Assembly: GCA_964200075.2 (NCBI GenBank)
Contig: CAXNAA020000340.1
Location: 1 to 22,323 of the forward strand
DNA from: Sphacelaria rigidula
Lineage: Eukaryota; Phaeophyceae; Sphacelariales
Length of the DNA: 22,323 bases
Reading direction: 5' to 3'
Part shown: one piece after another, positions 11,668 through 16,051 of the stretch
How positions within the stretch are numbered: the stretch's first letter is position 1
Layout of the letters: each line of letters begins with the position of its first letter
The notes under the pieces: generated by a model
The model's input: only the letters and a program-made list of their open reading frames with translations
What the model was told of the DNA's origin: nothing
Database searches by the model: none
Program-made: the position numbers and the translations under genes

Positions 11668-14600
11668 GGCGTTTTTCACTCTGGGACGACATGATGTCAA
11701 GGCTACGGAGAAGTCTCACCCTCTCCACACGACTGACTGCACGTGTGTCCACGCAATCGCAAAATAAGAGCAAAATGTCATCAGCCCGACTATCACATGC
11801 ACCACACATTGTGGAATATTCTACGGCAAAGTATGTGAAAATCGAATGTAAAAACACACACACACACACACATACACAGAATCGTCCGCATACGCAAGTG
11901 AAACAAAAGCAACACACCATCGACCAGAAGGAGTCAGTGGTGATACATAGAGGTCATGCCCAACTCACCAGTCGAGCAGTCTCGAGCAAAACCTCCACCA
12001 TTTCTTCTCGGCCCAATTCCACATGCACCCCTGACCCATTCTCCATGCTGCCGGCCACTTCTTGCAGCATCGCCGGTAGTCGGGGGAAAACAGATGCGTA
12101 ACTGGTCGTAGTCGGGAGCGAACAAGAGAGTGAGGACAGCGAGGCGATGAATGTGGCACCAGGTGGCGGCAGAAAGCGGGATGAAAAACACGACGACAAC
12201 AGGGTTTGTTTTTGCTTAGTCGCTCAAGGTCCCCCCGTCAGCGTCGACGAAAGTACAAAAAACACGTTTACGGTTTCAGTATTATTGGTTGTTTTTGGTC
12301 AACCCCGTTCTACTCGAACGTTTTTATATTCTTGTACGGAAGGAATGAAAGGAAATCGAAACAGCAGTGCTTCAGGGAGTAGAATCAAGAGAGGACGAGA
12401 AAGAAAAAAAACACAATTTCAGAGCGTTATTGCGACAGCAATAACTTCGACATGAGGTCGCTTGCACGATAATTACATCTTGGTTTCCTCGGTCAAAATA
12501 TCAACGAAGAACAAATGAAATACGCATCCATCATACATCAGGGTGGACCGAAAACAGGTCGCGTATGTTCTTGGGGAACCACATATTCCCGACAAAACTG
12601 GATATAGGAAGCAAGTGTTTATAAGTGCAAGTACAATACGTAGCCCCACTAGCGCCGGTCGCCCCGGTGGCTCCGTTGGTAACTTCGTAACCTTCTGACT
12701 GCTGAGTTGTGGGGTTCGGTTCTCGGAGCGATCTGGGATTTTTTCTTACACCGTGCCCAACAGTGGAGACCGACCATGTCGTGGGTACACAAAAATACGA
12801 CTTGACGGTCGACGAGGGAAAGGGACCGCTGAATCCCTCTCGCGATAAAAAATAACAAGGCAAGCACCGCAGAAGGAAGGTGGGGTATCAAGAAAAAAAA
12901 CGCTCCTGTGTTGACCTTCCTCCTGTGTAGACCCCGGCTGATGTGGCCACATATTCCGTAAGCGGTAGACAGGCGCCCAGAATGAAGGGGACGGCAACAC
13001 AACACACACTAGCAGATCATATAGAACAGTGCTTACGATGAAAGTGGCAAGGTGACAGCAACCATCTCATCTGCGTCATTGTCGCAACACGGCGTGTCCT
13101 CACCTGCGCCACTCCATGGGCATCACAGCGGCGACGCACGACGCCGGTACGGACCGAGCCTCTGCGATCAAAGATCCAATCGCCGAGAAGCCCTCGTCGT
13201 TCGTCACCTGCATCAAAGGGTAGACAAAAAGTTCGCAAGCTAAGCACCCCTACAATCGCTGAACACTCCTACAATACAACGACATACTTCGAAAAAACAG
13301 AGGATGAAGATTATTGAGCACACTCGCTCCAAAAAGAGCACACCCTGCATCATGACGGTAGATTCTTTAGTAAAAAAATGTCTTGCGTACAGTGTTGAAT
13401 ATGTTGCCTGTTGTAGCAACAGGCGTCATAGTCAAAACTGTACGCAGTACACTTTTTGACTTTGTATCCTGTTGTCCAACGTATGAAAAAGAAGACAGAC
13501 ATGAAACAAAAATATCGTCATGGCACACTCAATGTCGAGTGCACATCGAGCGGCAAATCGGAGAGCAAACATGAAGGCACTGGACTCGTAAAGGTACACA
13601 TATGCTAGAGGTACCAACACTAACATCAGAAACAACAACAAAAACAATGGACAGGCGCCAGACGCGCTGGCAAGACATCTCACCCCTAGATGTCCCACAC
13701 TTCTAAGGGCTTCGACGGCGCCAGTTCTCTCTACTGCCGTGCCAGCCTCTATCCACGGCCCATATTGGATGCTGATCGCATTTACGCCTCGTGCCCGCCT
13801 CAGATGCCTGTCAGGTAACACATTCCGCGTGCAACGGCTGTAAAATGATGTGGCGAACTTGTTAATACCATCGCTGTACGATATGATGCCGGCTTGAAGG
13901 GGAAAGGATCCCAAGGATGCGCGAAGTCAAGCGCGCATCACCCAGAAAACATTTTTCGTTGCCTGTGAAACATCGCGTGGAATATCATCGGGGTTAAAAA
14001 CAATACCCTAAAACGGTTCACCTAGCCGTGATGAGGGCCACCTGGCGCCTCTCAGCTTGTTTTGTATGCGTTTTACGCGGTGTTTTTTGTTGTAATTTTC
14101 TTGATTTGTGATTCGGGTTTTTTCCCGTTGCAAGTATCTCCGCCTACCCACCTTCGGTCCGCCCATCGTTGTGACCACAGCTAGACAATGACTCGAAGCG
14201 GGACAGTGAACGCACAGTAACCAGTCTTGAAACCAATGTTTCATTATATTCTCAAAAATCTCGCAGTCAGGAAATACGCGGACAAATCAGACCGAAGCCA
14301 GAAATATGCTGCTATCTTCGTACTCTGAAGAGGCACAACGCGTGTATATATGTAATATATATACACACACGCCTGCACTCCAGTCTATTGATGTCGATCC
14401 TTGATACCATCCGGAATAATTGAAAACCTGCATAGATTTTCGAGTTCGGTCATGAGTCAAAACGAAACGTCTCCAGAACAGACGTTCCTGTCAAGAAATA
14501 AGGACCCGAGTCGAATAGCATAGCAAAACTGGGTGCCACCCGCATCACGACTCGCACGAGGTGGCACGTACTAATGGGCTGGGTTTCCCCCTTCCGTCAA

Positions 14601-15008
14601 GGGGGGGGGGGAAACATGATTCCAAAAACAACTGAAAAACTCTCGAGCTTGTTCTCTCACCAGGCCAATCCGTCGAGACAGCTGTTCGCTGCGGCGTAAC
14701 CAGCCTCTCCGGCAAGCCCAAGTACCGCAGACGCCGACGAAAATAGCACCAAGAACTCCAAGTCCAGTTCCAAACGGGCTGCAGCGTCGGAAAGATGCAT
14801 AACTCCGGACACTTTCGCGTCCAAAAACGATATATCTACGACTTCGCTTTGGCCTGCTGGGCCCTGCGGTGGCGAGGAAGAACAGCGAGAGGCGGGTCGG
14901 TTCTTCGCGCTGCTCGAAGAACCGGACCCGTTATTTCTTGCGGCGGGTTTGGTCTTGCTGCCGGGATCTCCGCCGCTGGCGTCATCATCATCTCCAGGGA
15001 TTTGTTGA

Positions 15009-15040
<32 letters not shown>

Positions 15041-15163
15041 GGGCGGGCAGGCGGCGTGGATGATTCCGCGCACGGGAGGTAGGCCGGCTTGGGGTTGGGT
15101 GGCGACGGTTAACGCTGCGGTGACGTCACTGGATCGCGTGACGTCACATCGAAGAACGACGAC
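1..15163 (-). CDS. Polyketide synthase 3' portion (KR-ACP) fused to Pls/PosA-type membrane hexapeptide acyltransferase tail; gene span, partial at both ends
   Basis: This multi-exon gene reads from 15163 toward position 1. In order it encodes: a PKS ketoreductase (15163 to about 13104), an inter-domain segment and ACP (12101 to about 10590), a low-complexity linker, transmembrane block 1 (9658-8999), soluble hexapeptide block C1 (8362 to about 4857), membrane block 2 (4459-2889), soluble block C2 (2454 to about 600) and membrane block 3 (about 560-307). Bacterial epsilon-poly-lysine synthetase has the same alternation of membrane pairs and three soluble blocks after its carrier domain; there the carrier follows an adenylation domain rather than a PKS. 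I infer that a reduced polyketide on the ACP is passed to the membrane tail for transfer or condensation. Most exon junctions agree in phase; exceptions are noted per exon. Individual exons are listed separately. The start lies upstream of 15163 and the stop beyond position 1. Confidence 0.82.
20..75 (+). repeat. Fragment related to the dispersed repeat
   Basis: TTGCCTTAGTCGTTTGACCA followed by TTGACCACGCATCC and GACGGAGCACCG matches the head region around 17590-17700. It is truncated at a G run (85-101). Confidence 0.6.
85..101. repeat. Long G run
   Basis: Seventeen consecutive G after GGGGGGGAAA. Similar tracts occur at about 5036-5048, 9190-9209, 14601-14611, 15289-15315 and (GGGC)n at 17549-17572. 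On the coding strand of the genes these are C runs in non-coding positions. Confidence 0.9.
122..161 (-). CDS. Tentative exon leading toward soluble block C3
   Basis: A 40 nt stretch between GCGGCAAG and GTGCTG reads RMPVDDSMQSVFFK in phase with the preceding exon. The position suits the short segment between membrane block 3 and C3, but the acceptor lacks a pyrimidine tract and the residues are not diagnostic. An upstream acceptor, GTTGACAG, is also possible in another phase. Confidence 0.25.
307..729 (-). CDS. Exon: end of C2 and membrane block 3 with KWVIIG motif
   Basis: The acceptor GAACCGACAG gives G, completing AGG. The exon begins GLCGAGSVTLPGATLPHGGA and goes on to LGPNTRLAG and LGTPVP, the closing hexapeptide coils and 'G.P' motif. 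A basic stretch (KYTSPPRKL) leads to a long hydrophobic part (VLYFAAPVPLAAISTAITL; ACFFTPLAYLGFGLSLAV). It ends AAAKWVIIGM, the third copy of the 'KW.L.G' signature. The likely donor is GTTTGT at 306. A third soluble block should follow outside the window. Confidence 0.82.
730..1144 (-). other. Intron of the PKS gene within C2
   Basis: 415 bases between the FIGDR and GLCGAG exons. Nothing recognisable inside. Confidence 0.7.
1145..1260 (-). CDS. Exon: C2 hexapeptide strand PELLTLGDD
   Basis: After CTTTTTCAATAG it reads PELLTLGDDMHVGFASSTYC, followed by QPNAFTLRKTFIGDR split over AG before GTGAAC. It is the C2 counterpart of the C1 exon at 7575-7649 and lies 115 nt in a frame without its own start codon. 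The phase agrees on both sides. Confidence 0.83.
1261..2307 (-). other. Intron of the PKS gene within C2
   Basis: About 1.05 kb. The minus strand is strongly CT-rich around 1640-1790, which creates a long Phe- and Ser-rich open frame without domain features. No repeat copy or alternative exon is supported. Confidence 0.65.
2308..2454 (-). CDS. Exon: start of soluble block C2
   Basis: The acceptor GTTTCGCAG opens ITDRLIMSAMMRSVLMFNGN. Then come LGNSMWLRALGGPVGRC, the C2 copy of the 'GT.f.n..lRalGa.vGr' motif, and NKNIYTE before GTGGGC. An earlier GTGAGC donor at 2343 is also in phase. The longer version is preferred because YTE joined to PELLTLGDD restores the family pattern 'tEpeLltlGDd'. 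It is 49 codons. Confidence 0.8.
2455..2888 (-). other. Intron of the PKS gene before C2
   Basis: 434 bases. It contains a short GATTGATTGGTTAATTAATT stretch near 2482 and nothing else recognisable. Confidence 0.7.
2889..3023 (-). CDS. Exon: last helix of membrane block 2 and KWILVQRF motif
   Basis: This exon of exactly 45 codons lies between CCCTCTGCTCAG and GTAGGG. It starts AAVSAVVFHLCHMVLSVCLK, followed by WILVQRFSPVDG and SWLGFRKQ. KWILVQRF is the block 2 copy of the 'KwlLvGRfrpG' signature seen in block 1 at 8999-9150, with Gln replacing the usual Gly. The W..FRKQ that follows corresponds to the helix leading into the next soluble block. Confidence 0.83.
3201..3558 (+). mobile_element. 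tRNA-derived SINE-like element, copy 1
   Basis: A tRNA-like head (A box TGGCTCAGTCAG near 3214, B box GGGTTCGAATCTC near 3259) is followed by GCGATCTGGGATTTTTTCTC and a body. The body is shared over about 350 bases with the copy at 12654-13007. Shared blocks include CAGTGGAGA.CGACCATGTCG, GATAAAAAATAA, GCAAGCACCGCAGAAGGAAG and TTGACCTTCCTCCTGTGT. It lies in a PKS intron, antisense to the gene. Confidence 0.82.
3766..3968 (-). CDS. Exon: membrane block 2, middle helices
   Basis: It reads GPLAGSNVAFVCYTAVFLLS then RLYLPVLLVFAG and ALALSFLT, ending GLPLVLAV before GTGAGA. Several hydrophobic segments suit the second membrane block. The 5' boundary is uncertain: ACAAAAG at 3969 pairs with the shorter version of the previous exon, and GCGGGGAG at 3923-3924 pairs with the longer one. 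Neither has a good pyrimidine tract. The 3' end is phase 0 and agrees with the next exon. Confidence 0.68.
4348..4459 (-). CDS. Exon: membrane block 2, first helix
   Basis: After a strong acceptor, GTTTTGCAG, it reads VMADIVSLYVVAITVCVAAF then AGFQSFSYML, a clear transmembrane helix. The drawn end is before GTGAGC, after CCCGG. In-frame read-through continues with a second hydrophobic stretch (MVPLCIVIHCMYVVSVAIV) to another donor at 4265, so the exon may extend to 4266. Both versions have a phase-compatible acceptor in the next exon. Confidence 0.68.
4460..4856 (-). other. Intron(s) between C1 end and membrane block 2
   Basis: 397 bases with an A12 run at about 4799. The phase conflict across it suggests a micro-exon or a different donor. 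One 11-base candidate lies after CTTCCTCACAG, too short to assert. Confidence 0.5.
4857..4927 (-). CDS. Exon: end of soluble block C1 (tentative)
   Basis: The acceptor GCCTTCAG gives G, which completes AGG (Arg) with the preceding exon. It then reads CVPGKLLPLEDDVVVVSGGK. VPGK resembles the 'W.GvPAk' motif that closes hexapeptide acyltransferase blocks. The donor GTCCGA is weak and leaves phase 1, which does not fit the next exon (phase 0). Either another donor is used or a very small exon is missing in 4856-4460. Confidence 0.55.
5497..5567 (-). repeat. tRNA-like fragment, possible SINE head
   Basis: On the minus strand, CCCCGGTGGTGTACGTGGTA carries an A-box-like TGGTGTACGTGG, and CTGGGTTCGATTCTCACC carries a B-box-like GGTTCGATTCT, spaced as in a tRNA. 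The acceptor stem does not pair, so it is not an intact tRNA gene. The downstream sequence differs from the other two SINE copies, so it may be another SINE family or a decayed tRNA copy. Confidence 0.5.
5933..6087 (-). CDS. Exon: C1 hexapeptide coils
   Basis: The acceptor ATGATTAG sits at an in-frame stop, so the exon must begin exactly there. It reads VVGNRVIFGSGVTIGQGTVL, then LPSAYLAPEANV, and ends before GTAGAA. The regular small-hydrophobic/Gly spacing (VIFGSG, VTIGQG, VLLPSA, YLAPEA) is a left-handed beta-helix hexapeptide repeat. It is 155 nt, ending with AG of a split codon. No other frame of this stretch gives a recognisable product. Confidence 0.83.
6617..7125. repeat. Long foldback (inverted-repeat) element
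   Basis: Two arms of about 240 bases are inverted around 6868. The inner 35 bases (6825-6859 and 6877-6911) match at 34 positions. The outer arms are more diverged, for example AACTTCCATAACGCACCTGA at 6618-6637 against its inverted counterpart near 7110-7125. Simple tRNA or gene content is absent. It lies inside a PKS intron and would form a long hairpin in the pre-mRNA. Confidence 0.88.
7357..7430 (-). CDS. Tentative exon: C1 continuation, 3' end unresolved
   Basis: After a good acceptor, GTGTGCTTACAG, the sequence reads LHVDIVLEDIK in frame with the preceding exon. It then continues open to a stop after AYRAS. By length comparison with C2, the homologous segment should end about at LEDIK and join VVGNR of the next exon. 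No GT or GC donor is present there: the sequence is AAG/GGCTTC. The drawn end uses the last possible donor, GTGAAG, whose phase does not fit the next exon. The exon is probable; its end is not known. Confidence 0.4.
7575..7649 (-). CDS. Exon: C1 hexapeptide strand PELVTVGDG
   Basis: This 25-codon exon lies between TGTGTGCACAG and GTGAGC. It reads ISDPELVTVGDGSTINEHAD, then LSGHR. The family pattern is 'itE.dlv.iGDgaaln..a.lq.H'. The histidine in SGHR sits where these acyltransferase-like domains have a conserved His. It is phase 0 at both ends. Confidence 0.83.
7650..8208 (-). other. Intron of the PKS gene within C1
   Basis: 559 bases with no repeat or exon signal that I can support. Confidence 0.7.
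8209..8362 (-). CDS. Exon: start of soluble block C1 (left-handed beta-helix acyltransferase-like)
   Basis: The acceptor GCTGACAG gives T, completing AGT. The exon includes LRHLLWWTMQRL, then LIVWYYRLLGAKLGRDVFLN, and ends before GTAAGG. WYYRLLGAKLGRDVF is the hallmark entry to the hexapeptide-repeat domain of the Pls/PosA 'NRPS terminal domain' family ('w.r.lGAkiGr.v'). It is 154 nt and ends at a codon boundary. Confidence 0.87.
8718..8780 (-). repeat. Short dispersed repeat, copy 1 (inverted)
   Basis: Read on the minus strand it is GACCACGGCTGGACCCCTGG, then GGGTCAGTTAAAGTGCGACA, then AATTAATCAATCAATC. The same order occurs at 10191-10260 on the plus strand. It ends in a TTGA microsatellite. 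Intronic. Confidence 0.72.
8999..9150 (-). CDS. Exon: second transmembrane segment and VGRVRPG motif
   Basis: The exon starts VAPVVSVAFSMFVVLPLAWM and ends at THS, split over AG before GTGGGT. After the hydrophobic helix it carries SKKVLVGRVRPGES. This matches the family signature 'KwlLvGRyrPG', which marks the cytoplasmic end of the second helix before the soluble block. It is 152 nt, and the phase agrees with both neighbours. Confidence 0.83.
9151..9573 (-). other. Intron between the first two membrane exons
   Basis: 423 bases. It contains a G-rich stretch (9190-9209) and nothing else recognisable. Confidence 0.7.
9574..9658 (-). CDS. Exon: first transmembrane segment of the Pls-like tail
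   Basis: The acceptor TTCCACACAG gives A, which completes AAA (Lys). It then encodes 28 residues, AFRAFLCYLYIAAVVMLPTY then AFFWSVRQ, ending before GTACGA. The segment from LCYLYIA to YAFFW is one hydrophobic helix starting after basic residues, as in the first membrane helix after the carrier domain in Pls-type proteins. The identification rests on position, phase and hydrophobicity more than on residue identity. Confidence 0.7.
10191..10260 (+). repeat. Short dispersed repeat, copy 2
   Basis: GACCGCGGCTGGATCATGAC, then CTGGGGGGGTCAGTTACAGT, then GCGACAATCGATCAA. It matches copy 1 in the opposite orientation and copy 3 near 18955. It lies in the intron after the ACP linker exon. Confidence 0.72.
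10343..10671 (-). CDS. Exon: ACP C-terminus and long flexible linker
   Basis: The acceptor CACACACAG precedes it and the donor GTGAGA follows TACAA. The first 30 residues, LGRQSIPTTLAYDCPTAGSM then ADHLL, are the ACP helix 3 and 4 pattern ('lp.tl.fd.PT...la.hl'). About 75 residues then form a Pro-, Gly-, Ala- and Ser-rich linker with a PPPP run and acidic stretches. It is 329 nt and ends with AA of a split codon. The linker likely lets the carrier arm reach the membrane part. Confidence 0.83.
10854..10958 (-). CDS. Exon: ACP core with phosphopantetheine attachment serine
   Basis: This exon of exactly 35 codons lies between TTTTTGGCCAG and GTGCAT. It reads VTGWDGELGEDDSL, then CGMDSLQAVEFRRIL. 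This is the ACP loop 1 and helix 2, with Ser at residue 22 in the MDSL motif as the expected 4'-phosphopantetheine attachment site. Phase 0 at both ends matches its neighbours. Confidence 0.87.
11607..11667. repeat. (ATT)n microsatellite
   Basis: About 20 uninterrupted ATT units in the intron between the two ACP exons at 11969 and 10958. A plus-strand frame through it would encode poly-tyrosine and is spurious. Confidence 0.97.
11855..11879. repeat. (CA)n microsatellite
   Basis: About 10 CA units with one interruption, in the same intron as the ATT tract. Confidence 0.95.
11969..12101 (-). CDS. Exon: KR-ACP linker and ACP helix 1
   Basis: The acceptor ...CGACCAG gives T, which completes AGT (Ser) with the preceding exon. 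It reads YASVFPRLPAML, the typical post-KR 'Y...FP..P.LL' segment, then LGREEMVEVLLETARL, which matches the first helix of an ACP. It ends at a codon boundary before GTGAGT, the strongest donor seen in this gene. It is 133 nt. Confidence 0.8.
12654..13007 (+). mobile_element. tRNA-derived SINE-like element, copy 2
   Basis: The second copy, in the same orientation and also intronic. Its head is GCCCCGGTGGCTCCGTTGG with an A box at about 12667 and a B box GGGTTCGGTTCTC near 12713, followed by the same body as copy 1. Differences are scattered substitutions and small indels, as between old copies. No clear target-site duplication was seen for either copy. Confidence 0.82.
13104..13207 (-). CDS. 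Exon: end of KR and post-KR segment
   Basis: This exon lies between TTTGATGCAG and GTGAGG. It starts in frame as VTNDEGFSAIGSLIAEA and continues to VAAVMPMEW. This is the pattern after PKS KR domains, where a 'speEGl.al' helix is followed by a strand and a W-containing turn. It is 104 nt and ends with AG of a split codon. It is too short for the minimum length of many ORF finders and was found by reading the frame between splice sites. Confidence 0.78.
13370..13460. repeat. Small hairpin element
   Basis: The arms GCGTACAGTGTTGAATATG.TGCCTGTTG (from 13385) and its inverted copy ending at 13445 surround a two-base centre. Pairing continues outward through AAAAAAATGTCTT and its counterpart. The total is about 90 bases, intronic, with no coding content. 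Confidence 0.75.
13684..13807 (-). CDS. Exon: C-terminal part of PKS ketoreductase
   Basis: The acceptor CTGACAG precedes it and the donor GTGAGA follows it. The first base completes the split Trp codon left by the previous exon, giving the KR helix LDGLA-W-HLRRARG. Then come AISIQYGPW, the counterpart of the family's SINWGPW, and EALRSVGHLG. It is 124 nt and ends at a codon boundary. The donor also happens to encode Val-Arg in frame, so a longer exon is possible, but the next exon supplies a better continuation. Confidence 0.82.
14342..14366. repeat. AT-rich palindrome
   Basis: GTGTATATATG-TAATATATATACAC, a short near-perfect hairpin in the intron between the two KR exons (14660-13808). The rest of that 853-base intron shows only a G10 run near 14601. 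Confidence 0.7.
14661..15163 (-). CDS. Exon: PKS ketoreductase domain, with polyglutamine/low-complexity insert
   Basis: The exon starts after a TTGCAG acceptor and ends before GTGAGA. It is 503 nt, 167 codons plus 2 nt. Residues 1-39 match the KR region VVLRCDVT followed by RGIIHAA. Residues 108-167 match the KR core: K117 in DAKVSG, S143 in FSSAS, Y156 and N160 in GYAAAN. The S-to-Y distance of 13 and Y-to-N distance of 4 are those of active PKS ketoreductases, so the domain is predicted to reduce a beta-keto group using NADPH. The N-terminal KR half with its nucleotide-binding glycine motif is not found upstream. Residues about 42-107 are a Q10 run followed by Asp-, Ser- and Gly-rich sequence, where typical KRs have only about 25 residues between HAAG and the lysine. 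The frame is open through the insert, so it is probably translated. Confidence 0.85.
15003..15040 (-). repeat. CAA/CAG codon repeat encoding polyglutamine
   Basis: Mixed CAA and CAG codons on the minus strand give Q10-H-Q2 within the KR exon. Mixed codons make it less prone to slippage than a pure repeat. Confidence 0.92.
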
Positions 15164-15851
15164 CTGCAATATTTCCGTCATGCATCGCGCAATCAGATCG
15201 TGGGGTTTGAAGAAGCGGTTATGAAATTTTTAGTAACCACGTCACCCACAATCCGGTCAAGTTGCTTTGCTATTCGGTGACATTTTGGAGGGGAGGGGGG
15301 GGGGGGGGGGGGGGATAGGAGGCACGGAAGGGAAGGGGGAAACCAGGTTCGGTAACGANNNNNNNNNNGCTTGTACGAGTGCCACAGGTTGTTCTCGAGT
15401 AACCATGCTTTTACCCTTGACGGTGCCTGCTTTTTGTAGGCGAGGATATGAGTCACGTCATGGAACAGCGTAACACGGTTCTGTAACGACTTGCTTCCGT
15501 GCATGAAAAGTAGGATACATCCACTACAAAAAACGGTAGAAATAGTGTATTTCAATGTATGCTAAGCTCACCCGTGCGCGGTAAATTTCATGCCATTCAT
15601 TCGTAGTAGTACGAAATGCCTACTCGTACCGCAGGCGCAAGTATCAACGACCTACATGTATTGTTAGTGTTATGACAAGGGCCATTTCCAGGGGTAAACT
15701 GAAGAGCGATGCGAGGCAAAACATGCCATGAGGCTGAAGCAGTATAACTACGCATGCTTGATCTAGAAAGCATCAAAGTTAAACTGGGATACACCCCCCC
15801 AATCCTCTCCCTCTCCAGTCTCGGTGCTTCGTTTCGAAAGGGATGGGTGGG
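15164..15851. other. Region between the two genes
   Basis: It contains the ten-N gap and a long G-rich tract (about 15289-15315). I see no exon matching PKS or WD sequence on either strand. The KR N-terminus should be upstream of 15163 and is not present here. Confidence 0.5.
15359..15368. other. Assembly gap (10 Ns)
   Basis: A run of exactly ten undetermined bases. A round number of Ns usually marks a gap of unknown size. It lies just upstream of the first recognisable PKS exon, directly after a G-rich tract, which is a common cause of assembly breaks. Confidence 0.95.
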
Positions 15852-16051
15852 CTAATGCCGAGGTAGCCCCCCCCCCCACATGAAGTGCACCGGAGATCGC
15901 CCGACAAACCGGCTGATTCCACTATTGGGCTCGTTTGCAGCAATTTCGCCCGCATGAGAGGCGTGTAGCTGTCCGAAATCAGCTATAACGCCCAAATGAG
16001 TCGCGTCGTGCGGCACGAAACCAGCTCTAACGGCATTTATGACCATCGCCT
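15852..16051 (-). CDS. Exon: WD-repeat-like gene, possible 3' terminal exon
   Basis: The acceptor AAAGTGCACAG gives AG, which completes GAG after the preceding exon. It reads EAMVINAVRAGFVPHDATHL, then GVIADFGQLH, a weak WD40-like blade, up to TAG at 15854-15852. The last residues run through a C10 tract on the plus strand (FMWGGGLPRH), so the true end could be a donor slightly upstream. I first considered a ketosynthase match and rejected it. Confidence 0.45.

Noticed and set aside
11565-12101. Plus-strand frame of 178 codons containing a run of about 20 tyrosines
   Set aside because: It is the ATT microsatellite plus intron sequence and overlaps a supported antisense exon.
12654-12740. Possible tRNA gene (also at 3201-3290 and 5497-5567)
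   Set aside because: A and B boxes are present but stems do not pair, and two of them continue into a shared repeat body, so they are SINE heads or fragments.
13640-13683. Read-through of the second KR exon past GTGAGA
   Set aside because: The downstream exon at 13207 gives the conserved continuation in phase; read-through soon becomes hydrophobic and unlike the family.
15852-16051. Possible degenerate ketosynthase exon
   Set aside because: The AGFVPHDATHLG stretch loosely recalls a ketosynthase helix, but the HGTGT motif is absent. The phase fits the WD-like exon upstream better.
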